Assembly (NCBI GenBank): GCA_028274465.1
Contig: CM051456.1
Span: 69,860,753 to 69,924,752 of the forward strand
Length of the DNA: 64,000 nt
Reading direction: 5' to 3'
Source of the DNA: Plantago ovata
Taxonomy: Eukaryota; Streptophyta; Magnoliopsida; Lamiales; Plantaginaceae
Shown here: piece after piece, positions 35,488 through 46,656 of the stretch
How positions within the stretch are numbered: the stretch's first letter is position 1
How the letters are laid out: the number at the start of each line of letters is the position of its first letter
The notes under the pieces: generated by a model
The model's input: the letters and a program-made list of their open reading frames with translations, nothing else
Told to the model about the DNA's origin: nothing
Database searches by the model: none
Made by a program: the position numbers and the translations under genes

Positions 35488-37632
35488 CTATCTCTTCTTT
35501 CTGCGGGTACTAGACTTCCCCTTCATCGATCTCCTCTCCATGCCACGAACCTGTGAATAAGAAAGAATATAGGCTGCAAGACCAAAGTAGTGAGTAGTAA
35601 TATCAGGCGGTTCAGGTGGGTCAGGTAAGGCTTTCAACACGTGTTGCTTGCCATCTACTTCAATAGTGCAAGTTCTTTGGTAGATGTCCATCACGGAGCG
35701 TAGTTTAGTCAAGAATGTTTGCCCTAAGAGTATGACATCCCCCGTCCCAGGTGCAGATGCCGACATAACTACGAAATTGGTGTATATAGATGCTTCACCA
35801 ATCTTGACCAACAAGTTTTTCACAACGCCCTCGGGTCTCATAAAGGATCCATCCGCCAGACGCACAATAGCCCTTTGCTCAGATAGTTTTCCAAGGTTGC
35901 TCTTTTCAAACACGTTCAAAGGGATTATGTTTGAGTAGGATCCCGTGTCTAGTGTGGCACGGACATCTTCAAGCTCACCAATCCCTACCTTAACATCGAA
36001 ACTTTTAGGGAGTGGTTCGGGATCCTCTTGCTCCTCATCACTTGCGTCAGAACCAAGGTCCTTCTCTTCTTCCTCAGCCTGTAGAAGTTCTTCCTTCATG
36101 CAACACTCGCACCTAACAACCTTCCTGATGGTGATTTCGTCGGGTACATCATCAGCCAATTTCGACTTCACAGTGTTGCTAGGCAGTTTGCCTTGTTCCC
36201 TACTTGCTCCTCGGTCGATCAACTCTTGCATCTTCTGATGGGCAAGCCTAGTGCTCTCTTCCATCCTATCGAGCCTTGCCCTAGTCTTCTCGGAATCTTC
36301 TTCATACCGTTTGAGAAAACTTTGTGTGTGATCGACCATCTTTTGCAAGTTCTCCATCAGTTGAGCCGTCTTCGACTTCGGTGGCTCTTTTGGAGCGGGG
36401 TTTTCGCAGTGATCATTACCATAGTTCAGCCTACTACGGTCTTGGTTAGGTCCATAAGTTTGGTTAGCCGGTGCATATCCTTGATTGTTACGGTATCCTC
36501 TTCTCCAAAATCCACCTCGAGGATTCCTACCGTCTTGTCCGTAGCTAACTTCTTGAGTACCAAACTCTGTAGCAAAGGATTCTTCTTCGCCTCCTCGAGC
36601 CCAGTTGCCATCATCGTATGCCAGCTCCGATCTACACATATGAGCCCCATGCCCATAGTTCTTGCATATTCGACATACTTCGTTCAAAACAGTTGTTCCG
36701 GTGGTGCTCTTGAGGACTTGCTTCAATTCGTTGATAAAGCACTCGAATTGATCCCCATTCCCCCTATACATAGGGGCTTCTTGAGTCGGTGGAGCTTCAG
36801 GTCCACGTCTTCTAACCATTGCTCTTGGGTCCTTGAACTGCGAACCCTTAGCAAGCCTTTCAAAAACTGCCCAGACGGCTTCTGCGGTTTCCTCCCAAAT
36901 ATTGCCTCGGCATTGGAAATCCACCACTTGTTGGTTTTCGAAGGTTAGTCCATTGTAGAAGTGTTGGACTAGGTCAGAAAGTTCAAAACCATGGTGAGGG
37001 CACTTGTTCGTGAGATCTTGGAACCTCTCGAACGCGGTGTAGATGGTCTCATCATAGTCCTGCTTGAATCCAGTGATTTGCGCCTTTAGCGCGGTAGTCA
37101 AGGTGTGAGGGAAGTATTTCTCCATGAAAGCTGAAAAAACCTTTTCCCAAGTGTCCAGCGAGCCTGCTGGAAGAGAACTCATCCATGACTTGGCTCTGTC
37201 GCAAAGTCCCATAGCAAAAACCTTCATCCTCAACTCATCCGTTGTTATGTCAGCTCCGGGTCGTGGGAGTTGGTTGACAAAATCATCGATATCGTGCAAG
37301 TACCCCATCACATCTTCCCTTGATAAGCCATAGAACCTCGGAAGTTGTTGGAATGCGTGGTTCTTGATCTCCAGATCTCGGGTTGCAGACGAAAGAACTA
37401 TCGCCGGTCCCCTCATACGATCCTTGGTGGGTTGTACCCATGCCTTCAGTGGTCTAGCTTCTGCCATTCCGTCGATTTCCTTGAAGAGACTAAGTAGAGA
37501 TTCAGAGAAATCGGTTTCCTCTATTTCCTCTAGTGCACGCCTTTCAAGTAGTCGCCTTCTTTGGTGGTAGACTCTGTCGATCTCAGCAATTGAATTAGCA
37601 AGCGGTGTTCCTACAGAACGTGTATGCGGCAT
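35488..37632 (-). CDS. Gag-protease frame of element E-F (looks whole)
   Basis: Single open frame of 714 codons starting MPHTRSVGTPLANSIAEIDR. Layout: Gag domain with FYGLSREDVMGYLHDIDDFV (about residues 100-125), ETAEAVWAVFERLAK, a CCHC knuckle CRICKNYGHGAHMC (about 317), a coiled coil (about 430-485, NLQKMVDHTQSFLKRYEEDS), an acidic stretch, and an aspartic-protease-like DTGSYSN (about 562). Typical of the first frame of Athila-group gypsy elements, but here no polymerase follows. Such an element could only have moved with enzymes supplied by others. It is the best-preserved retroelement gene in the window. Confidence 0.9.
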   Translation of the reverse strand: MPHTRSVGTPLANSIAEIDRVYHQRRRLLERRALEEIEETDFSESLLSLFKEIDGMAEARPLKAWVQPTKDRMRGPAIVLSSATRDLEIKNHAFQQLPRFYGLSREDVMGYLHDIDDFVNQLPRPGADITTDELRMKVFAMGLCDRAKSWMSSLPAGSLDTWEKVFSAFMEKYFPHTLTTALKAQITGFKQDYDETIYTAFERFQDLTNKCPHHGFELSDLVQHFYNGLTFENQQVVDFQCRGNIWEETAEAVWAVFERLAKGSQFKDPRAMVRRRGPEAPPTQEAPMYRGNGDQFECFINELKQVLKSTTGTTVLNEVCRICKNYGHGAHMCRSELAYDDGNWARGGEEESFATEFGTQEVSYGQDGRNPRGGFWRRGYRNNQGYAPANQTYGPNQDRSRLNYGNDHCENPAPKEPPKSKTAQLMENLQKMVDHTQSFLKRYEEDSEKTRARLDRMEESTRLAHQKMQELIDRGASREQGKLPSNTVKSKLADDVPDEITIRKVVRCECCMKEELLQAEEEEKDLGSDASDEEQEDPEPLPKSFDVKVGIGELEDVRATLDTGSYSNIIPLNVFEKSNLGKLSEQRAIVRLADGSFMRPEGVVKNLLVKIGEASIYTNFVVMSASAPGTGDVILLGQTFLTKLRSVMDIYQRTCTIEVDGKQHVLKALPDPPEPPDITTHYFGLAAYILSYSQVRGMERRSMKGKSSTRRKKR

Positions 37633-37800
37633 ACACTATCTGTGACAGACTAGGAAAGGTGATTAGAAACAAACTAGGAAAGCAGTATCAGAGAGAGATT
37701 AAAAGGAAAATTAAAACTAATAGAATTAGGAATCTAAAGCTGTAAATATAAACAAATTAAACAGAAAAAAGGAGTATAGTCCCCGGCAGTGGCGCCAATT

Positions 37801-39078
37801 TGATGAACGCGAGATTTGTCAGGTCCCGGTTTAGTCAAATAAATTTGTTATTTAGCCAAAGGCAATCCACAACTACAACGAAAACCGTAGTGTAGCAGTA
37901 GAATGACTCGAGTGTTGTTCTCTCAGGACTATAACTAGCTTTATCTATTTAACAAGAAAATATAAAACAGCAGACAGATAGCAATAGGGGGTTTCTAGCA
38001 GATAATGGAGATTGGTGATAGTATGGTCCTTCTTAACATAATGGGTCGATAATCATGCATAAATTCCTCGGTCTTGCATAGAGATCTTTGAATCAATCTA
38101 GTGTCCTGTTGCAAGTATTAAGCACTACGAAGATAATTTGGTCTGACTAGTCAATCACGATTGTCCTATTGTGTTCCGTAATTATTCAACACTACGAAGA
38201 TAATTGGTCTGATGGTCGACTAGTGTCCAATTGTGCATAATAATCAATACAACATACGAGAATTTTGGTTACAACTGATCAACGAAATAAAGCAATGACG
38301 CGGAGTATAATGCGCGATATAGCCATTAGCATGATTATCTTCCCTCGCAAAGAATTCACATACTACCACCAATGATAAGTTTAGCTACTCATAATAGGCA
38401 TGCAATCAACAGAAATCATAGAAGAAAACATGTTGAAAGAATATAATAAAATAAGTAGAATAAAATTGTAAGATACAAAGTTACCGAAGGTTGTCAATCT
38501 CCGGATGATTGCGGTCCTACGAGCTCCAATCTGCTATGAAAAAGTATCCCCTAAGCTACGGAACTCCCAGGACAGGCCCCGGGAAGTTCCTACCTAAAAC
38601 TATAGAGAGAGGTGAGAAAGTAGGTCTGGAAAGATATGATTTTCGGAGAGAAAACTGAGCACTATATATAGGCCCCGAATAAACTCTGGGGCGGTTCGCC
38701 GCAGGTTGGGGCTGTTCGCCGCCCTGCTTTTTCACGGAATTCCGCGTTTTTCGACGCGGATTTGGATTTCTTCACCTTCTCGGACTCGGTTTCTGACTTC
38801 TAGTGGCCTTCTAACCTCCAGATTCGACCCCTAGACTCCAAATCCTATCCGGAAACCTTCAGATACTCCAAATAGGCTTCTAGAACACCAATTCCTTGTC
38901 AACTTCAATATAATTGCCCAGAAATCTTCGAATTTCAACCACAACCTGTAAAATAAAATCTAAAGGGAAACGTGACACTATTCTAATAAAATGTACTAAA
39001 ATATAGCTAAATTAACATAGAGGATAGCTAAAATAGGTGAAAAAGACTCGAATGAAAGTGTAAAATACACATTCATCA
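37801..39078 (-). mobile_element. Element E-F, 5' LTR
   Basis: 1278 bp. Preceded on the plus strand by ccccggcagtggcgccaatt, the minus-strand primer site. Its main difference from 32648-33905 is an extra stretch of about 20 bp in the GC-rich block (38690-38730). Confidence 0.93.
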
Positions 39079-39083
39079 AACGA

Positions 39084-39196
39084 CACTCGAGTCATTCTAC
39101 TGCTACACTACGGTTTTCGTTGTAGTTGTGGATTGCCTTTGGCTAAATAACAAATATTATTTGCTGAATTAGAATCTGACAAATTCCGGTTCATCA
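39084..39196 (+). mobile_element. Element D-G, 5' LTR, right part
   Basis: Continues the LTR interrupted at 32647, ends ggttcatca, and is followed by the primer site tggcgccgttgtcgggga. Confidence 0.92.
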
Positions 39197-39440
39197 AATT
39201 GGCGCCGTTGTCGGGGACTTTACTCCTTTTTTCTGTTTAATTTGTTTATATTTTCAGCATTCAACCCCCAGAACAGCTCTTGGATTGTCTCTCAAAAATT
39301 TCACTTTCTTACCATATTTCTTTCCTCCTATCTTCTTCAGTAAATTCATCTAATTTGATCTTGGTTACCTTGCGTGTTTGTGCTCTCGGAATTTTTGGTG
39401 ATATTGTGTTTGATTACGCTAATAGAACTAATTTTTAGTT

Positions 39441-40802
39441 TTGAGTTACTCTTACTACAGACATACAGGTATGATGTCCATGCGCGCTCGCATGACACCC
39501 CAATTCTCGCAGGTGAGGAGAGGATCATCCATATACCTGGAAGACGAGTTAAGGAGGTATGAGGTGACGGAGTCCATGGTGAGGTACTTACCAAGGTACG
39601 AAGATGGAGTAGGGATGGACCCATGGAGTTTCATTCGATCCTATGAGAAGGTAATAGAAAGAATTCCAGCAGAAGGGTTTACTAAGGACCACTTGTGCAG
39701 GAAACTATTTTCTTTTGCTCTTGGGTATGAGCCGAGGCGTTGGATTGCAAGGTTAGAACCAGGATCGCTGAAAACTTGGGGCCAAGTAGTAAAGGAGTTC
39801 TTGGCGCGGTTCATGCCTTATCATGAGACGATTACCTTACGTGATAGGATCCAATATTTCGAGCAAGGAGAGTATGAGCAGTTTTGTGATGCCTACGAAC
39901 GTTTTGAGATGTATAAACGTGAGTGCCCCCATCACCGTTTCGAAGATGGGGAGTTGATTTGGTGCTTCGTTGGTGGACTTCGTGAGGAAGAACGACTTAG
40001 AGTGGATCGGTTAAGCGGCGGTCTGGGAGAATGTACGGTCGACAAGGCAGAAGAAGTCCTCGGTAAGTACGCCAGAGGTTCAACACAATCCGATGAGGTC
40101 ATACCAATTCACATCACCGCAAAGGAAGTAGATCGAGGTGAAGCAGGAAGCTCGTCCGAGGAGTATTTTGAAGCCGAAGAAATCAGTGAGGAAGATGAAA
40201 TTGCACATGCCGAGCAAGTTGAAGATGACCTTCGTATAGCAAAAGTTGTTGAAGAAGTTGAAGTAACTGAGCATCTTACGGAAGAATTCAACTTGTTGAA
40301 TTGTGCTGAAGAAGAAGAGGTTCGAGAACTTGAAGAGGAGAAAGGATTGGAAGGCGACGCCCCCCTGGAGGTGGGGGGCGAGTCGCCCAGCATGGGGGGA
40401 GAAACGCCTCCCATGACCAGTGAGCTGGATGACCCCAGCTCCCCTGTTTCTTTACTCGCAGACATTCGTATCAATCCAAAGCCACTTCCTTCCGTTGCTA
40501 CTGAGGTTCTTAAGTACAAAGAGGTGAATCTACTCCTCCGAGGTGGAAAGCTTGACAAGCAAGATACACAGGAGCCACCACTAAACAAGCACCTCGATGA
40601 AGTCAAAGTGAATGTCCTCCTATTGATGAAGTCCTTATTGGATATGCCTGCAAAGCAAACCAGTCCATTCACCATGGTGATATATTTGAAGCTTCCTAGG
40701 TCTCTTTGCTACATCGGACCAAGAGAATGGCGGCCACCGTGGGGAGGTACTCTTGAGTCCATTCTTGAATACTCAGCCGACCGAGGCCAAACCGTTCGGT
40801 AA
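39441..40802 (+). CDS. Gag-like frame of element D-G (looks whole)
   Basis: 453 codons, from MSYSYYRHTGMMSMRARMTP. The Gag core (GSLKTWGQVVKEFLARFMPY, ECPHHRFEDGELIWCFVGGL) is followed by a long acidic region and no zinc knuckle or protease motif. A GC-rich palindromic block at about 40365-40425 is translated as part of this protein (GGESPSMGGETPP). It is the only gene of a 3.1-kb internal region, so the element is non-autonomous. Confidence 0.85.
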   Translation: MSYSYYRHTGMMSMRARMTPQFSQVRRGSSIYLEDELRRYEVTESMVRYLPRYEDGVGMDPWSFIRSYEKVIERIPAEGFTKDHLCRKLFSFALGYEPRRWIARLEPGSLKTWGQVVKEFLARFMPYHETITLRDRIQYFEQGEYEQFCDAYERFEMYKRECPHHRFEDGELIWCFVGGLREEERLRVDRLSGGLGECTVDKAEEVLGKYARGSTQSDEVIPIHITAKEVDRGEAGSSSEEYFEAEEISEEDEIAHAEQVEDDLRIAKVVEEVEVTEHLTEEFNLLNCAEEEEVRELEEEKGLEGDAPLEVGGESPSMGGETPPMTSELDDPSSPVSLLADIRINPKPLPSVATEVLKYKEVNLLLRGGKLDKQDTQEPPLNKHLDEVKVNVLLLMKSLLDMPAKQTSPFTMVIYLKLPRSLCYIGPREWRPPWGGTLESILEYSADRGQTVR

Positions 40803-42317
40803 CATCTAGTATCACTTTTTATTTACTCATTCTCTTTTGCTAGGGACTAGCTTAAGTTTCATGAGGGGGATGGGATGTGAACCATGATGATTAAGTATTG
40901 TTTGGCTTTGTGATGTTGAGTATGGTATCTTGTTTTTTAATTGCATTTGCACGTTTACCGCTTTCTTAGTTTTTAGGTTGCATACACTACAGTCATGATA
41001 GGATAGTCTTGCATGTTTTATATGGAGTTTATTGCCGAATTGTTTGAACTTTTTTATTGGGTAGATCAACTAACTATGCCTTTAATCGTATGCTTCATCT
41101 CTATGAATTTGTTTGAGGTTTTTCTCGATTGGCTTGTCACATTTATGTATTGCACTTAGTTAAACTTGGTAGTCTCGACATCACTTAGTGGTGTTTTCTC
41201 TACTGCGGTTCACGAAGGCCTTTATAATAGGATGTTGCATGTTAGGGTCTTATGGTTGTTTCCCGAGTAATTATGTACCTAAGAGGCAACAAGTCTTCAC
41301 CATGCTTTGAGATTGCTAAATGCCTAGGAAGGATGTAGTGTGAGGTTGTGTGATCCTTTGTTTATGACCTATTCTTCCGAATAGGTTTGGGGAGGGGGTT
41401 ACACCATCATTAGACTTGTTTCTGTTTTTCATTTTCGTATCGTGAGTTTATTTTTCCTTTTCCGTAAATTTTGTACCCCAACCTATTCTTTCGAATAGGT
41501 TTGGGGAAGTCGTGTGAGTCATTTTGTTTCTTTTTGTTATGCTACTGCTGGCTAGAAAAATCGAAAAAAAAGAAAGAAAGAAAAATTCCAGAAAAAAAGA
41601 GAAAAAGAAAAAAAGAAAAGAAAAAGAATCTGGAAAGAAAAAAAAAACAGAAAAAAAAAAAAAAAGAAAAGACCCCAAAAAAGCAAAGAAGGGTCCAAAA
41701 AGAAAGCCAAATAGCAGTTTAGCAAAGTGTTGAGTCTTTTCCAATTTTGTAATGTTCGTAATCGTGTTGTAATTTTCTATTTTTTATCTTTTTTGTCTTG
41801 AGTGTCATCTGTTCTAGACCACCCTCGTCCTGCCATTCAGGAAGTGGTGAATAGCCTAAGACTTTACTTGAGAGATGGGTAGAATAGGGGAGTGTTATCT
41901 TTTATAGGGAACCCTCCTTCGTTTGATGAGAGCCAGTACTGGTTCGACCTCTTTTGAGGAAAAGTCTTAACATGGTGGAACAGCAGTAAGTCCTCAGTTT
42001 CATAGGCACGGGACAACCATTCGTATCTTGGCATGCTTCATTACGTCGTCACTGACTAGGTCGAGGTAGAGAATGTTACGAGAGACTATCTTGTCTTGAC
42101 ATAAGTGCTTATGTGGATGTGTATAAGTCAATCGAGGTATTCTTCAACCTATATTCATGCTTTGATTTATATGGTTTTTGTTCATATGTTTTTTGGTAGA
42201 TTCAGTAGATTAGTTCATTTTATTTGGCATGAGACTACATTTTGTGTCTTGCATGTTTTTTGCATTTGAGTCTAGCTTAGTTGCCTGAGGACAAGCAAAG
42301 GTTCGGTTTGGGGAGTT
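40803..42317 (+). mobile_element. 3' untranslated region of element D-G
   Basis: Palindromes at 41368 and 41478 (cctattcttccgaatagg, cctattctttcgaatagg), a purine-rich tract at 41560-41690, and the pre-LTR phrase aggttcggtttggggagttt. Nearly collinear with the 3' regions of elements A-B and E-F. Confidence 0.85.
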
Positions 42318-43570
42318 TGATGAATGTGTATTTCACACTTTCATTCGAGTCTTTTTCACCTATTTTAGCTATCCTCTATGATAATTTAGCTATATTTTAG
42401 TGCATTTTATTAGAATAGTGCCACGTTTCCCTTTAGATTTTATTTTACAGGTTTTGGTTGAAATTCGAGGATTGGTGTTCCAGAAGTCTATTTGGAGTAT
42501 CTGAAGGTTTCCGGATAGGATTTGGAGTCTAGGGGTCGAATCTGGAGGTTAGAAGGCCACTAGAAGACAGAACCCGAGTCCGAAAAGGGGAAGAAATCCA
42601 AAAACGCGTCGAAAACGCGGAATTCTGCGAGATATTCTCAGGGGCGAACCGCCCCAGACGTGCGCCCGGTGTGTGGGGCGAACCGCCCCACAGTATTTCG
42701 AGGCCTATATATAGTTGCTCAGTTTTCTCCGAAAATCATATCTTTCCAGACCTACTTTCTCACCTCTCTCTGTAGTTTTAGTTAGGAACTTCCTGGGGCC
42801 TGTCCTGGGAGTTCGTAGCTTAGGGGACACTTTTTCATTGCGGATTGGAGCTCGTAGGATCGCAATTCTTTGGAGATTGACAACCTTCGGTAACTTGTAA
42901 CTTACAGTTTAATCTACTTATTTTATATATCTTTCAATATGTTTTCTTCTATGATTTCTGTTGATTGCATGCCTATTATGGGTAGCTAAACTTATCGTTG
43001 GTGGTAGTATGTGAATTCTTAGCGAAGGGAAGATAATCATGCTAATGGCTATATCGCGCATTATACTCCGTGTCATTTCTTTATTTCGTTGATCAGGCAC
43101 AGCCTAAATTCTCGTATGTTGTACTAATTATTATGCACAATTGGACACTTGTCGACCTGTGTGCGAGTTTATCTTCGCAGTGTTGAATAATTACGGAACA
43201 CATTAGGACAATAGTGATTGACTTGTCAGACCAGTTATCTTCGTAGTGCTTAATAATTACAACAGGACACTAGATTGATTCAAAGATCTCTATGCAAGAC
43301 CGAGGAATTTATGCATGATTATCGACCCGTTATGCTTTGAAGGATCATACTATCACCAATCTCCATTATCTGTTAGAAAAACCCCTTTTGCTATCTGTCT
43401 GCTGTTTTATATTCTCTTGTTAAATAGAATAAGCTAGTTATAGTCCTGAGAGAACGACACTCGAGTCATTCTACTGCTACACTACGGTTTTCGTTGTAGT
43501 TGTGGATTGCCTTTGGCTAAATAACAAATATTATTTGCTGAATTAGAATCTGACAAATTCCGGTTCATCA
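42318..43570 (+). mobile_element. Element D-G, 3' LTR
   Basis: 1253 bp, tgatgaatgtgtatttcaca to ggttcatca, with a GC-rich palindromic block at 42640-42690. Differs from the 5' LTR by scattered substitutions and small length changes, so it is older than E-F. Confidence 0.92.
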
Positions 43571-44173
43571 TGAGTTCGCAATTCTTCGGAGATTGACAAC
43601 CTTCGTCAGTAACATTGTATCTCACGATTTTTCTATTTATATTTATATCTTTCAACATGTTTTCATACAATCTCGCTTTGATTTCTGTTGATTGCATGAC
43701 ATCTATGAGTACCTAAATCTATCGTTGGTGATAGTATGTGATTTCTTAGCTAGGGTTCTTAATTATGCATGATGGCTGTAACGCGAATCAGACCTGAGTT
43801 ATTGCTTTATTTCTTTGATCTATCTAAGCCCTCTATCTTCGTAGTGTTGAATTGAACGGAACACATTGGACAATTCATGATCTTAGAATTCTATGCAAAA
43901 CGATCGGGTACTTCATGCATGATTATTAACCTGATGCTTTGAATGATCATACTATCACTAACTTCCATTATCTTTGATAAGAAAAATCTGTGCTAAGTCG
44001 TTTGTTGAGTTTATAGTTTAAGTTAAATTAGATAAAGCTAGTTATAGTCCTTAGAGATCGACACTCGAGGTTATTTTACTGCTACACTACGATTTTCATT
44101 GTAGTTGTGAATTGCCTTTCTCTAAAAACAAATTTATTTGATTAATTGAGTCTGACAAACTTTCGGTTCATCA
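43571..44173 (+). mobile_element. Solo LTR C, right half
   Basis: Begins with the TGAGT duplication, contains ggagattgacaaccttcg and the LTR 3' end cggttcatca, and is followed by GTATT (44174-44178). Confidence 0.9.
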
Positions 44174-45648
44174 GTATTCCTTTCGCTCCTTGGTTCCGTG
44201 ATGCTCTACTTGGTATGCTACTTCATGGAATCTTGTCAAAAATTCCCTCAAGTCTTCCGACGGTCTTTGAACGATTTTGGCTAAGTACTTGACTCCCCTT
44301 TTCTTCCGAATCACTTTCTCAAATCTTTTTATGAATTGAGATGTGAGTTCTTTGTAGGATGTGATGGATCCATTGTCTAAGTTAGACCACCAAACCATTG
44401 CCTCTCCGCAAAGTGTCGAGGGAAGATCAATGCCTTGGTGTTGGGATCATGCCCATGTGCTTCCATCTTTGTGCCACACCTTACATGATGGTTCTTTGGA
44501 CAGGTGGTACCATCATAATTTTCCAAAGTTGGGAATCCTCTATCGGTCTTCACCACATGAGTTCTTATGGCGTCACATAGTGCGCTTGGCTCCATGTCTT
44601 TTTCTTTCTCTTGGACGCTTGTTTTCAACGCATCTATTTGTGCTTCAATGACTTTCCTTTGGGCTTTCAGCTCTTCAAGGCTTAGCCTCCTCCCAGTCAT
44701 GGGGTCGAAGCCTAACATTGGAGTGACTTGTGCCACTGTCCTTCCACCATTATTTTCTGCCATTGCTTCTGGACGGTTCTGAGGAGTGGTTTGATTTGGA
44801 AGAGTTGGCGGATTGATGACTTGTAATTGGAGTTGGTCCTGGGGAACTTGGAGATGGTCCGGGGGATGCGGGTTATTGGAGCCTTGCGAGGCCCTTACCC
44901 TTCGGTCGATTATTTCTCTCAAGTCTCCCGGGGCTCCTTGGGGACCTAACCTTGATTGCACGCCTTGGGGCCCTAGCCTTGATTGTGTGCCTTGGGGTCC
45001 TAGCCTTGCGTGAATTGGCCTCGGACTCGCTCGAGATTGAGCTTCATCTTGAGCGGGATGTGCTCTTGCTAGAATGGGTGCAGGTTCTTGCACTTGGGGC
45101 TGCCTTTGGGCCCTTATTTCCTCCTCTACTCTTGCTGCCTCATTTTCCCCTAAGCATCCTTGGATGTTCAGGAGGAACAATCCGTATTGCGCCTCCGTGA
45201 AGCCAAAGTCCGTGGGACGGACTACTCGTCCATTGGGAAGAGTGAAGTTCATTGCTGCTGGTTGATCTTTTCTTGGGACCGGATGAGTTTTCCTTGGGAC
45301 CGGTTGAGCGGAATTCCTTAATACGCCAAAACCGGATCCGACGGGAATCCCTTGAGGCGCATTTTTGGCAACTCCTTCCTCGGGAGCAGTGACGCTCGCC
45401 GGTGCTCCGTCGAGTAATTTGTCGTACTGGTAATCATCAACATTATCATTTCTAACTGCCCTAACACCATTGTCTCGCCCCCTTCCTCTACCTCTGCCGC
45501 CCAACGGGGGACGACCCCGAGGATGAGCAGGTGGGGGTCCGGCGACAGTGGTCGCAAGGCGGGTACTTCTTCTGGGATTAACCATCCTCCGGACAGCGCT
45601 AGTAGGGCGAGGGTAACCTTTTGATCGTTTCCCACAGACGGCGCCAAA
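44174..45648 (-). mobile_element. Tat-like element, gag N-terminal part and leader
   Basis: The minus-strand frame includes MVNPRRSTRLATTVAGPPP, a Gly/Arg-rich stretch, a three-fold RLGPQG repeat, and a Gag core (YKELTSQFIKRFEKVIRKKR, DLREFLTRFHEVAYQVEHHG). At its start, next to the LTR, is tggcgccgtctgtggga, a primer-site-like sequence. The gene is cut by the GTATT-flanked insertion. Confidence 0.85.
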
Positions 45649-46656
45649 TGTTGATAGGTAATTAGTGCTTTCCTCTGGAGCGTGGCCATACTTTCCTCTG
45701 GAGCGTCGTAGGGCGAAGGATCTAGAACGTCCTTCGCACTTCAAGTGCCTTCCGTACTGTACCTAGGACCTGAGGTATAACTTAGCAAGAGGGGGGGTTA
45801 GTGTCACAAGCCCGGCTTGTCTAAGATCAAGCCGGAGGGAAGACTTTACGTGTAGGGAGTTGGTAGGCTTCCCTAGTAAATGTAGAGTGAGAAAGTAGTG
45901 TGATGATTGAATGATTGATTGATTACCTTGATTGGAGTGAACCCATATTTATACTACCAATAGAATATTCCTTGGGCACTTAGGATCGTGACAAGTGTCC
46001 GTCCATGATTGAGTTTTCTATGGGCTTAGGCCCATTTGGAGTGACACATGGGCTTTGGCCCAGATCTTCCACTAGGGCTGGCAGGGGTAAAATGGTCATC
46101 CTTGGTACCAAAGTGCTCCTAGGGCGGGTGTCGCCATAGCACCGTCCGAGGACGGGGTAGTAGGGCGACTGCCGAGCTTCCAAGGTCCGAGGACCACCTT
46201 TTTTTCTTTAGGACATGTTAATTCTTCCTTGACGTAAGGAGTTATGTCGGGCCACCTGTGGTAGTAGGGCGGAAGGACACTCGTCCGACTACCTGTGCTA
46301 GTAGGGCAGAAGGGCACCAATCTTGTTCCTCACGGCGTGCTAGTAGGGCGAGGCTACGTAGCCGGAGGTCGTGGTGTAGCCTGAGGAGCTCTTTGCTGGG
46401 CTTGCCTTTCTCCTAGCTGGTGGCTACTAGGACTTTGTCCTGCTAGTAGGGCGTCACCACGCTAGTAGGGCTGCTCAATGGCTAGTAGGGCAGTTGTACT
46501 TTTAGGCCGCACATAAGGACTTAGGTTATTTTGCCTAGTCTTTTGTCTGGTCGGACCCTGATGAAAGGTGATCGGACCCTTCTATCATGGTCAGCCCATG
46601 ACGCCCTAGTACGCTCTTAGATGTCCTTAAGGGTTGGGCATATTCCGACACCAACA
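45649..46656 (-). mobile_element. Tat-like element, 5' LTR
   Basis: 1008 bp. Rich in ctagtagggc-type repeats. It holds the empty site for the hAT insertion. Very close to 17184-18465 minus the 298 bp of the hAT element and its duplication. Confidence 0.9.

Noticed and set aside
36193-36948. 251-codon plus-strand frame
   Set aside because: Lies entirely opposite the gag frame at 35488-37632; an antisense shadow.
44361-45265. Plus-strand frames opposite the Tat gag
   Set aside because: Antisense shadows of the minus-strand gag region.
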